Shown: positions 1 through 9,163 of the stretch, piece by piece
Numbering within the stretch: position 1 is the stretch's first letter
Layout: every line of letters starts with the position of its first letter
IMG/VR virus record: IMGVR_UViG_3300041964_000014
Coordinates: 47,189-111,188 of that record
Direction: 5' to 3' (one strand)
DNA: 64,000 nt
Source: a virus
Notes under the pieces: model-generated
What the model saw: the letters and a program-made list of their open reading frames with translations, nothing else
Databases searched by the model: none
What the model was told of the DNA's origin: nothing
Translations under genes and position numbers: made by a program

Positions 1-1271
1 ATTAAGCCGCTCACATGACGTTGCAAGGTATCTATAGCCGCCTGTCCATTGCTTTTCTTTTCAATTAGTATTGCCCTAATCTCTGGATACTTCAACTTAA
101 AAGAAACAATAGCCTCAATCTGTTGTGGGAATGTTAGTTTTGCCCTAATACAATCTACCAAGTATCTCCGACTACCGACTTTGCCCCACACAGTTCCGAC
201 ACAATAGTCATTCTTATTACTATTAGCTAAATCCCACGACGCTACCAATATGTCGAAATGATCTGGGAGTCCCGCATCAGAATACTCATTTATTTGTTCG
301 GACTTGACATACCCCCCACCTTTCGGGACTGGTTGTTGTTGGAACTGGCTAGCCCATCTCCATTCACCTTTACGTTTTTCTTTAGCTACCGTTTCCTCAC
401 TCATTAGGTTGGGGGCTAATAACTCTCCCGGTTCACGGCGGGGATCTTCAAAGCCTAGCGAAGTAGTATAAGTACGCTCCGGATCGTATTCAATTGGTAG
501 TGCAAAGTAATCCCAACCACTATCCTGCGACAACACACGCCCAATTAAATCGTCTTCTGCCAGTCTCTGATGCACAATCAACTGTGTAAAGGTCTCAGGA
601 GTCTCCCAACGTGACGACATAGTATCGAAGTACCAATCACTCACTTTGTCTTTAGATACCCTTGAATGAGCTTCTAGAGCTTTGTGGGGGTCATCTATGA
701 TTAGTGTGCGACAACCTTCTCCCGTACCTTTACCTTCAATAGATGTGGCTAATCTAAAGCCTCCTTTATCGTTTTCATAGCGAGACTTTTGGTTAGTATC
801 GTGCCGCAGTTTAAATAATCGTCCCCACCTGTTTTGAAACCATGTTGTATTAATTAATCTACGGCTAGCTACTGCATCTCGCACAACCAAACTTTCACCA
901 TAACTCGCGGTAATAAAAGTATGTGTAGCATCTTGTATCCAGCACCATACCGGAAACGCCACACTACATATTGTGGATTTTGCATGACGTGGACTTACGG
1001 CTATGGCTAGTTTTTCAATTTGGCGAGTACGTAATGCCATTAAGTGTTCACAAATGGCATCTACGTACCAGTTCTCTTTAAACTCCCCTCGTGCTATGTG
1101 TTGCCAGCTAGCTACTAGAAAATGATATAAATTAGCTTCTGCTAGTATTGTTAATTCTTCTTCTAGTAATACCTCTAATTCCGATTCTTCGTTAGTACTG
1201 TTATTTTCTAACTTAGCTATTTCAGCTTCAATTAGTTGTAGTTCTTTTAATAACGCATCTTTACTAGCCAT
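1..1271 (-). CDS. terL: Phage terminase large subunit (C-terminus outside window)
   Basis: This is the ATP-driven DNA-packaging motor with its headful or cos nuclease. Reading leftward from the ATG at 1271 gives 423 codons with no stop before the window edge, so the C-terminus is missing. Visible motifs are an ATPase A-loop-like segment (SPRHAKSTICSVAFPVW), a Walker B segment (TLIIDDPHK), and the start of the RNase H-like nuclease domain (LVASWDLANSNKNDYCVG), which carries its first acidic residue. A later segment (AILIEKKSNGQAAID) fits the second nuclease motif. The gene follows the membrane-protein gene by 2 bases and the small-terminase candidate, so all three form one leftward operon. Identity is secure from motif order; packaging type cannot be told. 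Confidence 0.95.
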   Translation of the reverse strand, partial: MASKDALLKELQLIEAEIAKLENNSTNEESELEVLLEEELTILAEANLYHFLVASWQHIARGEFKENWYVDAICEHLMALRTRQIEKLAIAVSPRHAKSTICSVAFPVWCWIQDATHTFITASYGESLVVRDAVASRRLINTTWFQNRWGRLFKLRHDTNQKSRYENDKGGFRLATSIEGKGTGEGCRTLIIDDPHKALEAHSRVSKDKVSDWYFDTMSSRWETPETFTQLIVHQRLAEDDLIGRVLSQDSGWDYFALPIEYDPERTYTTSLGFEDPRREPGELLAPNLMSEETVAKEKRKGEWRWASQFQQQPVPKGGGYVKSEQINEYSDAGLPDHFDILVASWDLANSNKNDYCVGTVWGKVGSRRYLVDCIRAKLTFPQQIEAIVSFKLKYPEIRAILIEKKSNGQAAIDTLQRHVSGL

Positions 1272-1273
1272 AA

Positions 1274-2095
1274 TTAATTAGATACCTTCATTAAACTACC
1301 CAATTTATCCAACACTTTAATAAAGATGTTAGTACTCTCAATATGTGGCACTAAATGGCTTTCAATTGTTGCCACTAATTCCTCAATCTTACGGTTAATA
1401 CTACGTACTTTATCCAAGCTATTGTATTGAACAAATACAGCCCCAATATCTCGTTCTTCTTTGTCTACATTACCTCGCAACAAAAAACAGTAGTATCCTT
1501 CCACACCCATACGTAACATACGTTGTTTACTAGTACTACTATTTTTAGAATCTCCAAAACTATTAGGGGTTATAAATACATAGTTTGTGGGTAGTAATTC
1601 CTGAAACTCCTCGTTATCATAAGCTTTCTTTTTTACTAGTGCCAAATCTTCGGCATACAAACTAAGCGGTATTTCCCTCAAATTAAACGCTACTGTAGCT
1701 ACCCCATTATCTACTGTTTCATGTGTGATAGTTAGTTTGCTATAAGAGTATCCCCCGTAATAGTTCTGCCCGTTATGAAACTGAGCAATTAATACGCGAC
1801 TAGCACAGCTTTCAGCTAGTATACGCCCCAACAGTGAATTGATATGGTGTTCTGTTTCGACAGGTAGTGCCAACGATCTTTTGGCTGCCGATAACTTTGG
1901 TTGCAATATGTTTTTACTTACCCAACCCAACACCAACAGCGAAACTAACCCTAGCGTTTGTCCCCCCACAACTATTAACTTGTCTTTGATTGGGGCATCG
2001 TCTTGTGAATTTGGTGGTACTGTTATAACAGAAGCCCCGCTTTTGTCTTGTTTAATTATATTGGTGTTGTCATTCGCTAATATCATTTGGCTCAC
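1274..2095 (-). CDS. Membrane-anchored protein of unknown function
   Basis: The 273-residue product has a hydrophilic N-terminus, one predicted membrane segment at about residues 40-60 (rich in V, L, G), and then a soluble domain. That domain contains the motif VLIAQFHNGQNYYGGYS, a pattern I recall from phage and bacterial proteins with a GAF-like fold. A coiled or helical tail follows. It overlaps the 3' end of the upstream gene by 26 bases and ends 2 bases before terL, so it is translated within the packaging operon. A signalling or membrane-sensing role is conceivable, but no function is assigned. Confidence 0.75.
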   Translation of the reverse strand: MSQMILANDNTNIIKQDKSGASVITVPPNSQDDAPIKDKLIVVGGQTLGLVSLLVLGWVSKNILQPKLSAAKRSLALPVETEHHINSLLGRILAESCASRVLIAQFHNGQNYYGGYSYSKLTITHETVDNGVATVAFNLREIPLSLYAEDLALVKKKAYDNEEFQELLPTNYVFITPNSFGDSKNSSTSKQRMLRMGVEGYYCFLLRGNVDKEERDIGAVFVQYNSLDKVRSINRKIEELVATIESHLVPHIESTNIFIKVLDKLGSLMKVSN

Positions 2096-2810
2096 TTAAA
2101 TCCTGCATTTGTGATTCTATTTGACGTTTTTTCTTCATCAAGTCTTCCAACACCGATTGGCGACTTTCCACTGATTTTAATAAGTTATTAATACGTTGTT
2201 TACCTTGTTTTTTACCTGCTTTCTTATTGTTTTCGGCTTGCTCTAATTGTTGCAATTCTAATAGCTCATTGACAATCTTTTCAGCGTTTATAGGTTCTCC
2301 CATTATATTTCGGACTAGTGTATGCCCTTTACTAATTAGTCCTATAGCAGCCTCCAAGTCTTTGATTTTATGCGAACGAGCAAATGGGGATGCCTGAGTA
2401 ATATCTTCTTCCCCCGTTGTATCGGATAACAATGCTTCGGTGTCTAGCCATATATCTAATTGCTCGTATATCTTATCGAGCAGTATAAGGTTTTTAGCGT
2501 CGTAACGAGCGCTTTCACTCATTAGTGAGTTGACTTTTTCTTGCCCAATACGTCGCTTGATTTTTTGCTTGTACAGCTCCCTACGTTCTACCCATTTCTC
2601 TGTACGACATTTCTCAGCTAACCGCCTTACATCTATTTCGTATTTCTTAGCTAAATCAGCTTGAGAAGGGAAATACATATTGCGGGTGCCTGTATTGCTG
2701 TCTACTGTTATGCATCCGTGTATGTATTCTGCTTCGATGCTTAACCAGTCTATCTGACGCCGTGTAGACGCTGATCCTGGTTTGTGCTGTATCTGTCGGA
2801 TATCGTGCAT
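2070..2810 (-). CDS. Probable terminase small subunit
   Basis: The 246-residue protein is first in the leftward packaging operon. Residues about 20-75 form a homeodomain-like helix-turn-helix (FPSQADLAKKYEIDVRRLAE, then a WVERRELYKQ segment), the usual N-terminal DNA-recognition fold of small terminases. A long charged helical region follows (KIKRRIGQEKV onward), fitting an oligomerisation domain, with a lysine/glutamine-rich C-terminal third. Small terminases bind the packaging site and load the large subunit. The assignment rests on the HTH plus position next to terL; the sequence is too divergent to name a family. An HTH regulator of the operon is the alternative. Confidence 0.6.
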   Translation of the reverse strand: MHDIRQIQHKPGSASTRRQIDWLSIEAEYIHGCITVDSNTGTRNMYFPSQADLAKKYEIDVRRLAEKCRTEKWVERRELYKQKIKRRIGQEKVNSLMSESARYDAKNLILLDKIYEQLDIWLDTEALLSDTTGEEDITQASPFARSHKIKDLEAAIGLISKGHTLVRNIMGEPINAEKIVNELLELQQLEQAENNKKAGKKQGKQRINNLLKSVESRQSVLEDLMKKKRQIESQMQDLSEPNDISE

Positions 2811-3195
2811 AAGTGTATATTGTGAAATACTGTTTATATACTGTTATTTTAGTGTAGTTTGATGTGGATTGATATAGGTACTGTTCTTGTGGAAAACGTT
2901 ACCCCCAATAACGTAGAATACCACACAGGCTAAAACGTATACACCGTATACCTTACACCAATTCAACAACACCAGTGACAAAGCAGGGGGTGAAAGGTAT
3001 TCTATATACATGGCGAGGGAATGGCTCTCGTAGCGCGTCGGTCGGTTACTTCCCCTTAATGGTAGGGGTATATACAGTAACCTTAATTACCCACTATGGT
3101 GATTAATTTAGTTGCTCTTAACTCAGCTATCTGTATATCAGTTAGTTGTATTGAGTGCAATGCACTCTCTTACCCTGTTTATCGAGGTTTTTATC
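2811..3195. promoter_or_regulatory. Divergent non-coding region between packaging genes and rightward genes
   Basis: About 385 bases without a convincing gene separate the leftward terminase operon from the long rightward run. It holds several GTATAC-like elements: two copies of GTATAC in inverted arrangement near 2937-2951, TATATACA near 3003, and GTATATACAG near 3067. A weak stem (TAATTACC / GGTGATTA) lies near 3088-3109. It should contain promoters for both directions and might contain the packaging site, since it flanks the small-terminase candidate. No single -10/-35 pair is clear enough to mark. Confidence 0.4.
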
Positions 3196-3948
3196 ATGTC
3201 TGATTTTACTTTTCCCACAATTCAGATTACTTGTGTTGATACTAATCTAGTTGTCCCAGTCGAGACTAAACTGGCTAAAGGCAAGTTAGAAGACGTTTTC
3301 TACCGTATCGAGTTAGTGCGTGATTTTCCCACGTTAAGCATTGGTATATCATTAGGCACTCAATCCACCCAAACACCCGAAAAAGGCAAGCCCGGTTACA
3401 AAGTCAAGGGTACTAAGTACGTTGACTACTCACCGCTTATCGTTTACTCTTTCGATAAGCAAATGCAACCTAGCATTGATAAGTTCGATTTACTCGACCA
3501 ATCCCCATCAGTGGACGGCTCAACAGTGTATATATATACAAATGACAATAAGAAGGAAGCCCGCGACTACCCCAATCACTTAGACCTGATTAACTCACAT
3601 ATCCTACCTATGGCTGTGAGATTGCTGTTTAATCCGAAATACATAGGTGCCAGGTTCTCTAGTTGGCTATACGTCGGCTTAAAGCTTATCACCCTCATTA
3701 CTGAGAGAATTGACAAGACAGAGGATAACGGCTTTATTAAGACACTACAACCAATCACACAAGAAGCACTGTTTGAAGCGGTTACCAGTGCCCAGAGTGA
3801 ATTACACAGTGCTAAAGCATACGTTACCGAGACTCATACAAAGATTGCTGAATCAATCCGTAGCAAGCAGAAGCAGTTACCTAATGTACCCGCTACCGTG
3901 ACTGTTGAAGCTGAAGTTAAACCAGTTATATCAACAGAAACCAAGTAA
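3196..3948 (+). CDS. Hypothetical protein, 250 aa
   Basis: I do not recognise this protein. The start at 3196 is preferred over upstream in-frame codons because CGAGG lies at a suitable distance before it and the upstream stretch is not protein-like. The product is soluble, with alternating beta-type segments in the first half (FYRIELVRDFPTLSIGI) and a helical C-terminal half ending in a charged lysine/glutamate tail. It is the first rightward gene after the divergent region and is followed by a paired copy of the dispersed 15-base repeat. Confidence 0.7.
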   Translation: MSDFTFPTIQITCVDTNLVVPVETKLAKGKLEDVFYRIELVRDFPTLSIGISLGTQSTQTPEKGKPGYKVKGTKYVDYSPLIVYSFDKQMQPSIDKFDLLDQSPSVDGSTVYIYTNDNKKEARDYPNHLDLINSHILPMAVRLLFNPKYIGARFSSWLYVGLKLITLITERIDKTEDNGFIKTLQPITQEALFEAVTSAQSELHSAKAYVTETHTKIAESIRSKQKQLPNVPATVTVEAEVKPVISTETK

Positions 3949-3957
3949 CGTGTACTA

Positions 3958-4016
3958 GTCCGAAACAATAAGAGGCGAGGCGGCTCAAATGTCACTTACC
4001 CTTATTGATTTCGGAC
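3958..4016. repeat. Inverted pair of the dispersed 15-bp repeat (GTCCGAAACAATAAG variant)
   Basis: The left arm GTCCGAAACAATAAG and the right arm CTTATTGATTTCGGAC bracket about 30 bases, in the intergenic space after the 250-aa protein. The arms are imperfect copies of the window-wide motif and could form a hairpin. Confidence 0.85.
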
Positions 4017-4105
4017 AGCATCCCGTCTCTATCTTTCCTTTCACGGATAGATAGACAGGGGATAAATGCCTCTAACACACAGTACTCTAATGGTGAGTAA
4101 CACAA

Positions 4106-6601
4106 ATGACTAACTACGACGCTTTAAACAAATCTGAACTTTGGGCACTAATCAAGACTCGTCAGAACACTGCGGGTGTACATAGCAGTATCAACGATAT
4201 CGTGTGGCAAACATCTAAGCGCGATATGGTGTATGCGCTTATCTGGGATGATAACCAACATATACACTTACCTGTGCCAGAGGTAGTTAGTGCTGAAGCT
4301 GTTAGTGATGACTTCTCGCTATGGGATGAGATAGTTAGTGAAGCGTTAGGGGAAGAAATAGTCGATAGTACCCCCCCTACCCTTAGCGGAACTGTAGTAC
4401 ACGAACCAACCAACCAAATAATTCCTAAAGCTGATGTGATAACAGAATCACATACATCAACCGAAGTATCTCCCCCAAAACTTGATGTGATAACAAGTAC
4501 CACAAGTACGGTGGATACTACAGAGGTAGCTAACGTAATTACCTCCACAAAAAAATCAACCACTACAAAAGCAAGTGTTAGTTCTGCGAAAGCACTCACA
4601 AATACACCGGATACTGTAATAACCCGTACCACTGTTTACACATGGCAATATTTAGACCATGAGATGAGCGGACGCTGGAAACAGATCACTGAGCAAGAAA
4701 GCATTGAGCAATATATAGAGTTTTTGGAAGCGGTTAACGCTCATTTGCAAGCTAACAATGCTAAGACGTTCTTAGTCAGGAATTGTACTCTATCCGTAAA
4801 AATGAAACCTCGGATAGTAAAAGAGCAAGATGTAAATGGACGTACCTTAAACCGTATAGACCGTTCGGCTCAAAAGAACAATATGTACGATAACCGCAAT
4901 CGTACATCTATGGCTACCACTGAAACAGCTGGTAGAAATATTGGTGAAGCTGCTGTTAAAGCGTCGGTACTGTTTCAAGCTAGTCGCTACATACCTCAAG
5001 CTATTCGGGTAAACAATGCTTGGAATATCGACGGGATTGACACAATAAGTGTTAACGGTAAGCAAGTTTATCCGGTATCGCTTACAGCAGCTATTGACGA
5101 GAGTGAGCCTGTAAATCAAGACTTACCCACTAAGGTGTTGAAACGTCGTGAAATATCGGCAGAGAAAAAGGTTGAAGGTCGTTCTTTCTCTCATATCCGG
5201 GGAAAAATCAACAACGGTTTATCACCATCGTTTAAGGACGGTGATAAGTTCTTCTGCTTTCAAGTAGACAGCAATAACCGAGTGTCGTTGTGGCTACTCT
5301 CTAATGATGTAAACCATACTGTGTCAGCCAGTGATTTAGTTAAGGGTAGGAAGCTAGCCGATATCGGTTACGTAGAGGCACAACCGTATCAAGAGACTGA
5401 ATTTGTCAATGTCACAATGGACATGATTAAAGGAGGGCAAGAAGCACGGGTTGAACGCTTTGACTGGATACGTAAGCAACTAAATAAACAGTGGCTTGAT
5501 TCCGATGAAGCTATTTATCAATTCCTATCCAACCTAAAAAAAGTAAATGGCGAGGCGCTTGTTATCACAAACCTACAAGTTATCGATGGTGTTGTAACTG
5601 GTAACCTGTATGGCAGCAAGCTAATTATCCGTAAGAGAAATGTTACAAAGCATCGTGTAGTATTTCACCCTGTAATCCGTTCGAGCTTTGGAATGGGGGA
5701 GCGCAACAAAAAAACTGGTAGCAAAATCATTAGAGATACTGCTGTAAGTCGTAGCGATGCTTATGACCGCATAATCGCAGCAGCTAATACTTGGCTGTTT
5801 GGGATTGGTGGCAGTGTGCTAAGTGACCTTAACGTGAGGACAGACGGGTTAACACATCGTAACCAGGTAATAGGGTTGCATAACGCTCAACGTAACGCCC
5901 GTACACGGGAAAGGTTTGATGGAACTAAGAAATCGCTTCGCAATCCGAAAGATAGAAAGTACATTGCAAAGCTGCTAACCCGGTTCACTACTAACGGGAT
6001 ATTCACCCGTACAGACGGAGATTACATCGGTAAGCTAACCAAAACAGATGGCTCTCAATTAACCGAGAGCGAGATTACACGCATTACTGAAGTAGTAATG
6101 AACAACTACCCCGTAAATAAACCATTAGCCACTTTATTCACTCCCTCTCACTTTGACTCTCCTGAAGAATGGCAGAGTACATTCCTGAACTTGTTAAAAG
6201 CTTATGGGGATATCGAGGTGGCTATCCTAGAAGATGGCAAACTACTAACATACAACACAGGTAATCAGGTTCTTGAAGGATACGCACGAGAGCTGTACTC
6301 ATATCTGCAAAGTATGGGTAAGGAAGTAGACACACTCACAATGAACGGTGCTATAGAGCTATTACAGATGTCTCCCTCATCACCGTATAAGGAAATTCTG
6401 TTAAGGGTGCCTAACGTAGCACAGCTTAATGGTAGTCAATCCTTGAGATTGTTAGCAGGGCATGACAGAGCTGAGGCAATCGCTCAACGTCGCAAGGAAA
6501 GTATCTACAATCTGACGGTAGGTTTAGAGGTAGCAAAGCTAGACAAAGTAGCTGCTGATAAAGCAGCTAAACTAGCCAAGCTAACGCAACATCTCAAATA
6601 A
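4106..6601 (+). CDS. Large hypothetical protein, 831 aa
   Basis: The longest unrecognised protein in the window. Residues 1-50 (LNKSELWALIKTR, later DMVYALIWDD) have the spacing of a SAP/Rho-N-like helix-extended-helix, a common nucleic-acid-binding module; this is a weak match. Residues about 105-190 are a low-complexity Thr/Ser/Val linker. The remaining 640 residues are mixed alpha/beta, with an Arg/Asn-rich stretch near 250-275 and a basic region near 600-640. Codon use and lack of breaks show it is a real gene. It ends just before a strong terminator. A role in DNA handling or as a minor structural protein is possible but not shown. Confidence 0.8.
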   Translation: MTNYDALNKSELWALIKTRQNTAGVHSSINDIVWQTSKRDMVYALIWDDNQHIHLPVPEVVSAEAVSDDFSLWDEIVSEALGEEIVDSTPPTLSGTVVHEPTNQIIPKADVITESHTSTEVSPPKLDVITSTTSTVDTTEVANVITSTKKSTTTKASVSSAKALTNTPDTVITRTTVYTWQYLDHEMSGRWKQITEQESIEQYIEFLEAVNAHLQANNAKTFLVRNCTLSVKMKPRIVKEQDVNGRTLNRIDRSAQKNNMYDNRNRTSMATTETAGRNIGEAAVKASVLFQASRYIPQAIRVNNAWNIDGIDTISVNGKQVYPVSLTAAIDESEPVNQDLPTKVLKRREISAEKKVEGRSFSHIRGKINNGLSPSFKDGDKFFCFQVDSNNRVSLWLLSNDVNHTVSASDLVKGRKLADIGYVEAQPYQETEFVNVTMDMIKGGQEARVERFDWIRKQLNKQWLDSDEAIYQFLSNLKKVNGEALVITNLQVIDGVVTGNLYGSKLIIRKRNVTKHRVVFHPVIRSSFGMGERNKKTGSKIIRDTAVSRSDAYDRIIAAANTWLFGIGGSVLSDLNVRTDGLTHRNQVIGLHNAQRNARTRERFDGTKKSLRNPKDRKYIAKLLTRFTTNGIFTRTDGDYIGKLTKTDGSQLTESEITRITEVVMNNYPVNKPLATLFTPSHFDSPEEWQSTFLNLLKAYGDIEVAILEDGKLLTYNTGNQVLEGYARELYSYLQSMGKEVDTLTMNGAIELLQMSPSSPYKEILLRVPNVAQLNGSQSLRLLAGHDRAEAIAQRRKESIYNLTVGLEVAKLDKVAADKAAKLAKLTQHLK

Positions 6602-6642
6602 ACCGCTTAGTTATCTACTCTAAAACTGAATACCACTAATTA

Positions 6643-6690
6643 GCTTACCAGGTTAACTCTCTAACGAGGGTTAATTTGGTAGGCTTTTTT
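6643..6690 (+). terminator. Rho-independent terminator
   Basis: A 19-base stem (GCTTACCAGGTTAACTCTC pairing, with G-U wobbles, to GAGGGTTAATTTGGTAGGC) with a short TAAC loop is followed by TTTTTT. It closes the transcription unit of the 831-aa gene. Confidence 0.85.
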
Positions 6691-6741
6691 GTTGTGTGAG
6701 TATGTGCAACTTTTTTCTTTGTTGTTAAAGGTATTAATCGT

Positions 6742-6963
6742 ATGCAAGAACAACCACTAAATCCCGGTCATTATGTTGAGGCTTGCGAAAGAGCTTTTCT
6801 AGCATCTAAATTTCTAGAAACAATAGCAGACCATCCTGTGTTTTTATCTAACACAGAGCTAAAGAAACAATGGGATACTGTGCAAGAACTGGTAGCAGAT
6901 ATCTACCAGCTTGCTGGGACTCTAATGTATTACTCGGAGAATGCAGAGAATAGTCCGAAATAA
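6742..6963 (+). CDS. Hypothetical protein, 73 aa
   Basis: Small, acidic, probably all-helical protein with no family I recognise. It lies between a strong terminator and another small gene. Codon use resembles its neighbours. Confidence 0.6.
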   Translation: MQEQPLNPGHYVEACERAFLASKFLETIADHPVFLSNTELKKQWDTVQELVADIYQLAGTLMYYSENAENSPK

Positions 6964-7076
6964 TGGGGTGGAGTTTTTTTTGTTGTTGTGGGGAATTGTA
7001 TTATGGTTACAATGAGAGCCGTTGTTGAAACTTTAAATGCAGTTAATTTTATAGGTACTAACTGTAGTTTTTTTTC

Positions 7077-7394
7077 ATGCTTAATCCCCCAAACAGTTTA
7101 GATCAAATCAGACAAGCAGTAACGGGAGTATCGTTAGTAGCTGGTCGTAGTACTAATTTAGATACCCTAAAAGCGAATACCAGTATCTGTAGTTACAGTA
7201 GCTACTGCGACAATCTTGTAGTAGGTATAAAGTTTACTTGTTTTAACCTATCTAATTTAAACCAAGTTAAACAAGTAGCTACTACTGTTATTAAGAATGT
7301 GCATCCTAACCCACTACAAATAAAGCCTGTAGTGCTGTTAGAAACAGGGGTTAGTTTTGTTATTGGAGTAACACTAGTAAAGTTGCAGCGATAA
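7077..7394 (+). CDS. Hypothetical protein, 105 aa (start uncertain)
   Basis: Unrecognised protein with several valine-rich segments. The start is uncertain: no ribosome site precedes the ATG at 7077, which sits directly after a run of eight T. A 32-codon frame beginning at 7003 (ATGGTTACAATGAG) runs into that T tract in another frame, so the true gene may start at 7003 and have suffered, or use, a frameshift at the T run. It abuts the next gene by 2 bases. Confidence 0.45.
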   Translation: MLNPPNSLDQIRQAVTGVSLVAGRSTNLDTLKANTSICSYSSYCDNLVVGIKFTCFNLSNLNQVKQVATTVIKNVHPNPLQIKPVVLLETGVSFVIGVTLVKLQR

Positions 7395-7396
7395 GT

Positions 7397-7819
7397 ATGC
7401 CTAAACAACCATCTCGTTTATGGGCTATTGCTGAAGGTACTTACCAACAGCATCAGATCAATGAAGCGCTACTGAAAAATAAATCCCGCCGTGAAGAACA
7501 GAAAAGGTTCGCTGAAAATACACGACGATTTTCTTTGGCACTTACGAAAGTGTTAGGTACACAGCTATATAAGGAGCTTATTTGTTTCGGACTCCGGTAT
7601 GAGTTGCACGACTACAACAACGGATTGCATGGTGCTGAACTACATTTCTGTGAAACATTAGTAGTAATTCTGTTCAACCATAGTTCGCTTAGTTTTGGCT
7701 TAGACGTAGGAGGTAAACGGATATTTAGTATGGAACGGGAGGAGGAATTCAAGACTAAGTTTCTAACTGAACTCGGAAGATTGATTGTGGAGTGTAAGGA
7801 GAAGTATCGGATTAGTTAG
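7397..7819 (+). CDS. Hypothetical protein, 140 aa
   Basis: Unrecognised soluble protein. The N-terminal 45 residues are basic and helical (KNKSRREEQKRFAENTRR), followed by a more ordered region with a histidine-bearing segment (HDYNNGLHGAELHFCETLV). It sits 2 bases after the previous stop and is followed by a copy of the dispersed repeat. Confidence 0.65.
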   Translation: MPKQPSRLWAIAEGTYQQHQINEALLKNKSRREEQKRFAENTRRFSLALTKVLGTQLYKELICFGLRYELHDYNNGLHGAELHFCETLVVILFNHSSLSFGLDVGGKRIFSMEREEEFKTKFLTELGRLIVECKEKYRIS

Positions 7820-7825
7820 GTAATA

Positions 7826-7841
7826 GTCCGAAACAAATAAG
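7826..7841 (+). repeat. Dispersed repeat, single copy (GTCCGAAACAAATAAG)
   Basis: One-base-longer variant of the 15-base motif, between two small genes, with no facing partner arm. Confidence 0.75.
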
Positions 7842-7873
7842 AGAATTTTTTTAGTTAGTAATGGAGTAATCTC

Positions 7874-8083
7874 ATGCGCGTTAAAGTACTCAACAATCGA
7901 ACGATAGTTGGAGATAATCTCCACGATCTTTTAGTCCAAGCTTATGGAGGTACTATCGAGGACTATCAATACGGAGACACTATCGATTCTAAGGAGGAGC
8001 CGTATCGCCACTGTGTACTTTTCAGAAATGGAAAGCAAGAGATGATTCAAAAAGTGAATTTAGTCAATGTAAGAGCTTTGTAG
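7874..8083 (+). CDS. Hypothetical protein, 69 aa
   Basis: Small protein of unknown function preceded by GGAG. Its beta-rich pattern (MRVKVLNNRTIVGDNLHDLL) resembles a small single-domain fold. It is 9 bases upstream of the next gene, so the two are probably co-translated. Confidence 0.6.
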   Translation: MRVKVLNNRTIVGDNLHDLLVQAYGGTIEDYQYGDTIDSKEEPYRHCVLFRNGKQEMIQKVNLVNVRAL

Positions 8084-8092
8084 GTAAATCAC

Positions 8093-8464
8093 ATGAGTAA
8101 ACTCAAAGTGCTAGGAGTTGCAGTTTTAGTTGTTGGCAGTATTGTTCTGTCAGCAGCAAGTGGGATGTTTTACTACTCGAAGCGAGAGATAGTAGAAGTC
8201 AAGATCTTTGATACTGCTATTAAGCGTAGCGAAGAAGATGGTATAGATAAATACCTGGTATACACTAACAGCGAGGTATTTGAGAATGTTGGTGATGTGT
8301 GGATAGGGAAGTTGGATAGTTCTGATGTGCAAAATCAGCTTATCCAAGCCAAGCAAAAGATCTGCACTATCGATGTGGTAGGTTACAGGCTACATTCTCG
8401 ATCTGTGTATCGCAACGTACTTAGAATTGAAGAGTGTCGAGATGTTCCAGCAATATCGGAGTAA
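8093..8464 (+). CDS. Membrane-anchored DUF1523-like protein
   Basis: The 123-residue product has an N-terminal membrane anchor at about residues 5-27 and a short extracytoplasmic or cytoplasmic beta domain. The pattern DKYLVYTNSEVFEN, then KLDSSDVQNQL, then GYRLHSRSVYRNVL matches from memory a family of small phage and bacterial proteins with a single anchor (DUF1523-like). No biochemical role is known to me. It lies in a co-directional run of small genes. Confidence 0.65.
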   Translation: MSKLKVLGVAVLVVGSIVLSAASGMFYYSKREIVEVKIFDTAIKRSEEDGIDKYLVYTNSEVFENVGDVWIGKLDSSDVQNQLIQAKQKICTIDVVGYRLHSRSVYRNVLRIEECRDVPAISE

Positions 8465-8470
8465 TTAACT

Positions 8471-8920
8471 ATGTGCGATTTAGATAGAGTTTGGATAGTG
8501 TATCATTCCGATTGCTACAGTATCTGTCCGGATACAAATACAGGAGGGGTTAGCATCTTGGGTACGTTTGCTGATGAAACAGATGCAACGGATTTCCGAA
8601 ACCAGCAAGATGCTGATAACCTAGATTGTATCTTCATTCAGAGTAGTACTTGGCAGGCGAGAAAGTTGGCACAAGACAATCCGCCGGGTATTCGTAATGA
8701 CCTGTACTTTGCAGTGGAAATACTCGACAGTTGTTATAAGTCCGTTGGATTCATGGATAACGATGGTAAGGTTTCTCCTATCGTTTTTTGGATACATGAA
8801 AATCAAGTGGCTCGTTTGGGCAACATAGTAATTTCGCAGAAAATGTATCCTACTTTCGTAGCTACTAAAACTTTTCGAGAATTAACTCCCGAAGAATACC
8901 AACAAACTATCTTGGAGTAA
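8471..8920 (+). CDS. Hypothetical protein, 149 aa
   Basis: Unrecognised soluble protein with five to six cysteines spread along the chain and many aromatic residues. It starts 6 bases after the preceding stop and ends 5 bases before the next start, so it is part of one transcript. Confidence 0.6.
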   Translation: MCDLDRVWIVYHSDCYSICPDTNTGGVSILGTFADETDATDFRNQQDADNLDCIFIQSSTWQARKLAQDNPPGIRNDLYFAVEILDSCYKSVGFMDNDGKVSPIVFWIHENQVARLGNIVISQKMYPTFVATKTFRELTPEEYQQTILE

Positions 8921-8925
8921 CTATT

Positions 8926-9147
8926 ATGTCTGATTGCGACGAGATTTCTGATAAAACAAGTGCAGAGCTAGATGCGATTAGCAAAAAGCTGTTCGATGGA
9001 GACGCATCTTATGTTACGCAAGGAGACAAGACATACAAACTGCGGCACTTTCCAGCTATCTATCCTGGCTATTCTGTATATAGCCAGGATAGTAAGGGAT
9101 ACCGGATAGTTTACAAAAAGTACGGTTGTCTCACTCGCCCTTATTAG
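8926..9147 (+). CDS. Hypothetical protein, 73 aa
   Basis: Small protein, acidic N-terminus and tyrosine-rich basic C-terminus. No family recognised. Its last codons and downstream bases (CTCACTCG...TTAGTTTT) are partly repeated near 9372, before the second small membrane protein, suggesting local duplication. Confidence 0.55.
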   Translation: MSDCDEISDKTSAELDAISKKLFDGDASYVTQGDKTYKLRHFPAIYPGYSVYSQDSKGYRIVYKKYGCLTRPY

Positions 9148-9163
9148 TTTTAGGAGTCACACA

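Noticed and set aside
1839-2099. 86-codon plus-strand frame opposite the membrane protein
   Set aside because: Codon pattern and composition are those of the reverse of the real leftward gene.
4162-4632. 156-codon minus-strand open frame opposite the 831-aa gene
   Set aside because: Its low-complexity Val/Ser/Thr content mirrors the Thr/Ser-rich linker on the other strand.
7003-7101. 32-codon separate gene
   Set aside because: It ends shortly after an eight-T run and its product looks like the start of the following 105-aa protein in another frame; not listed as its own gene.
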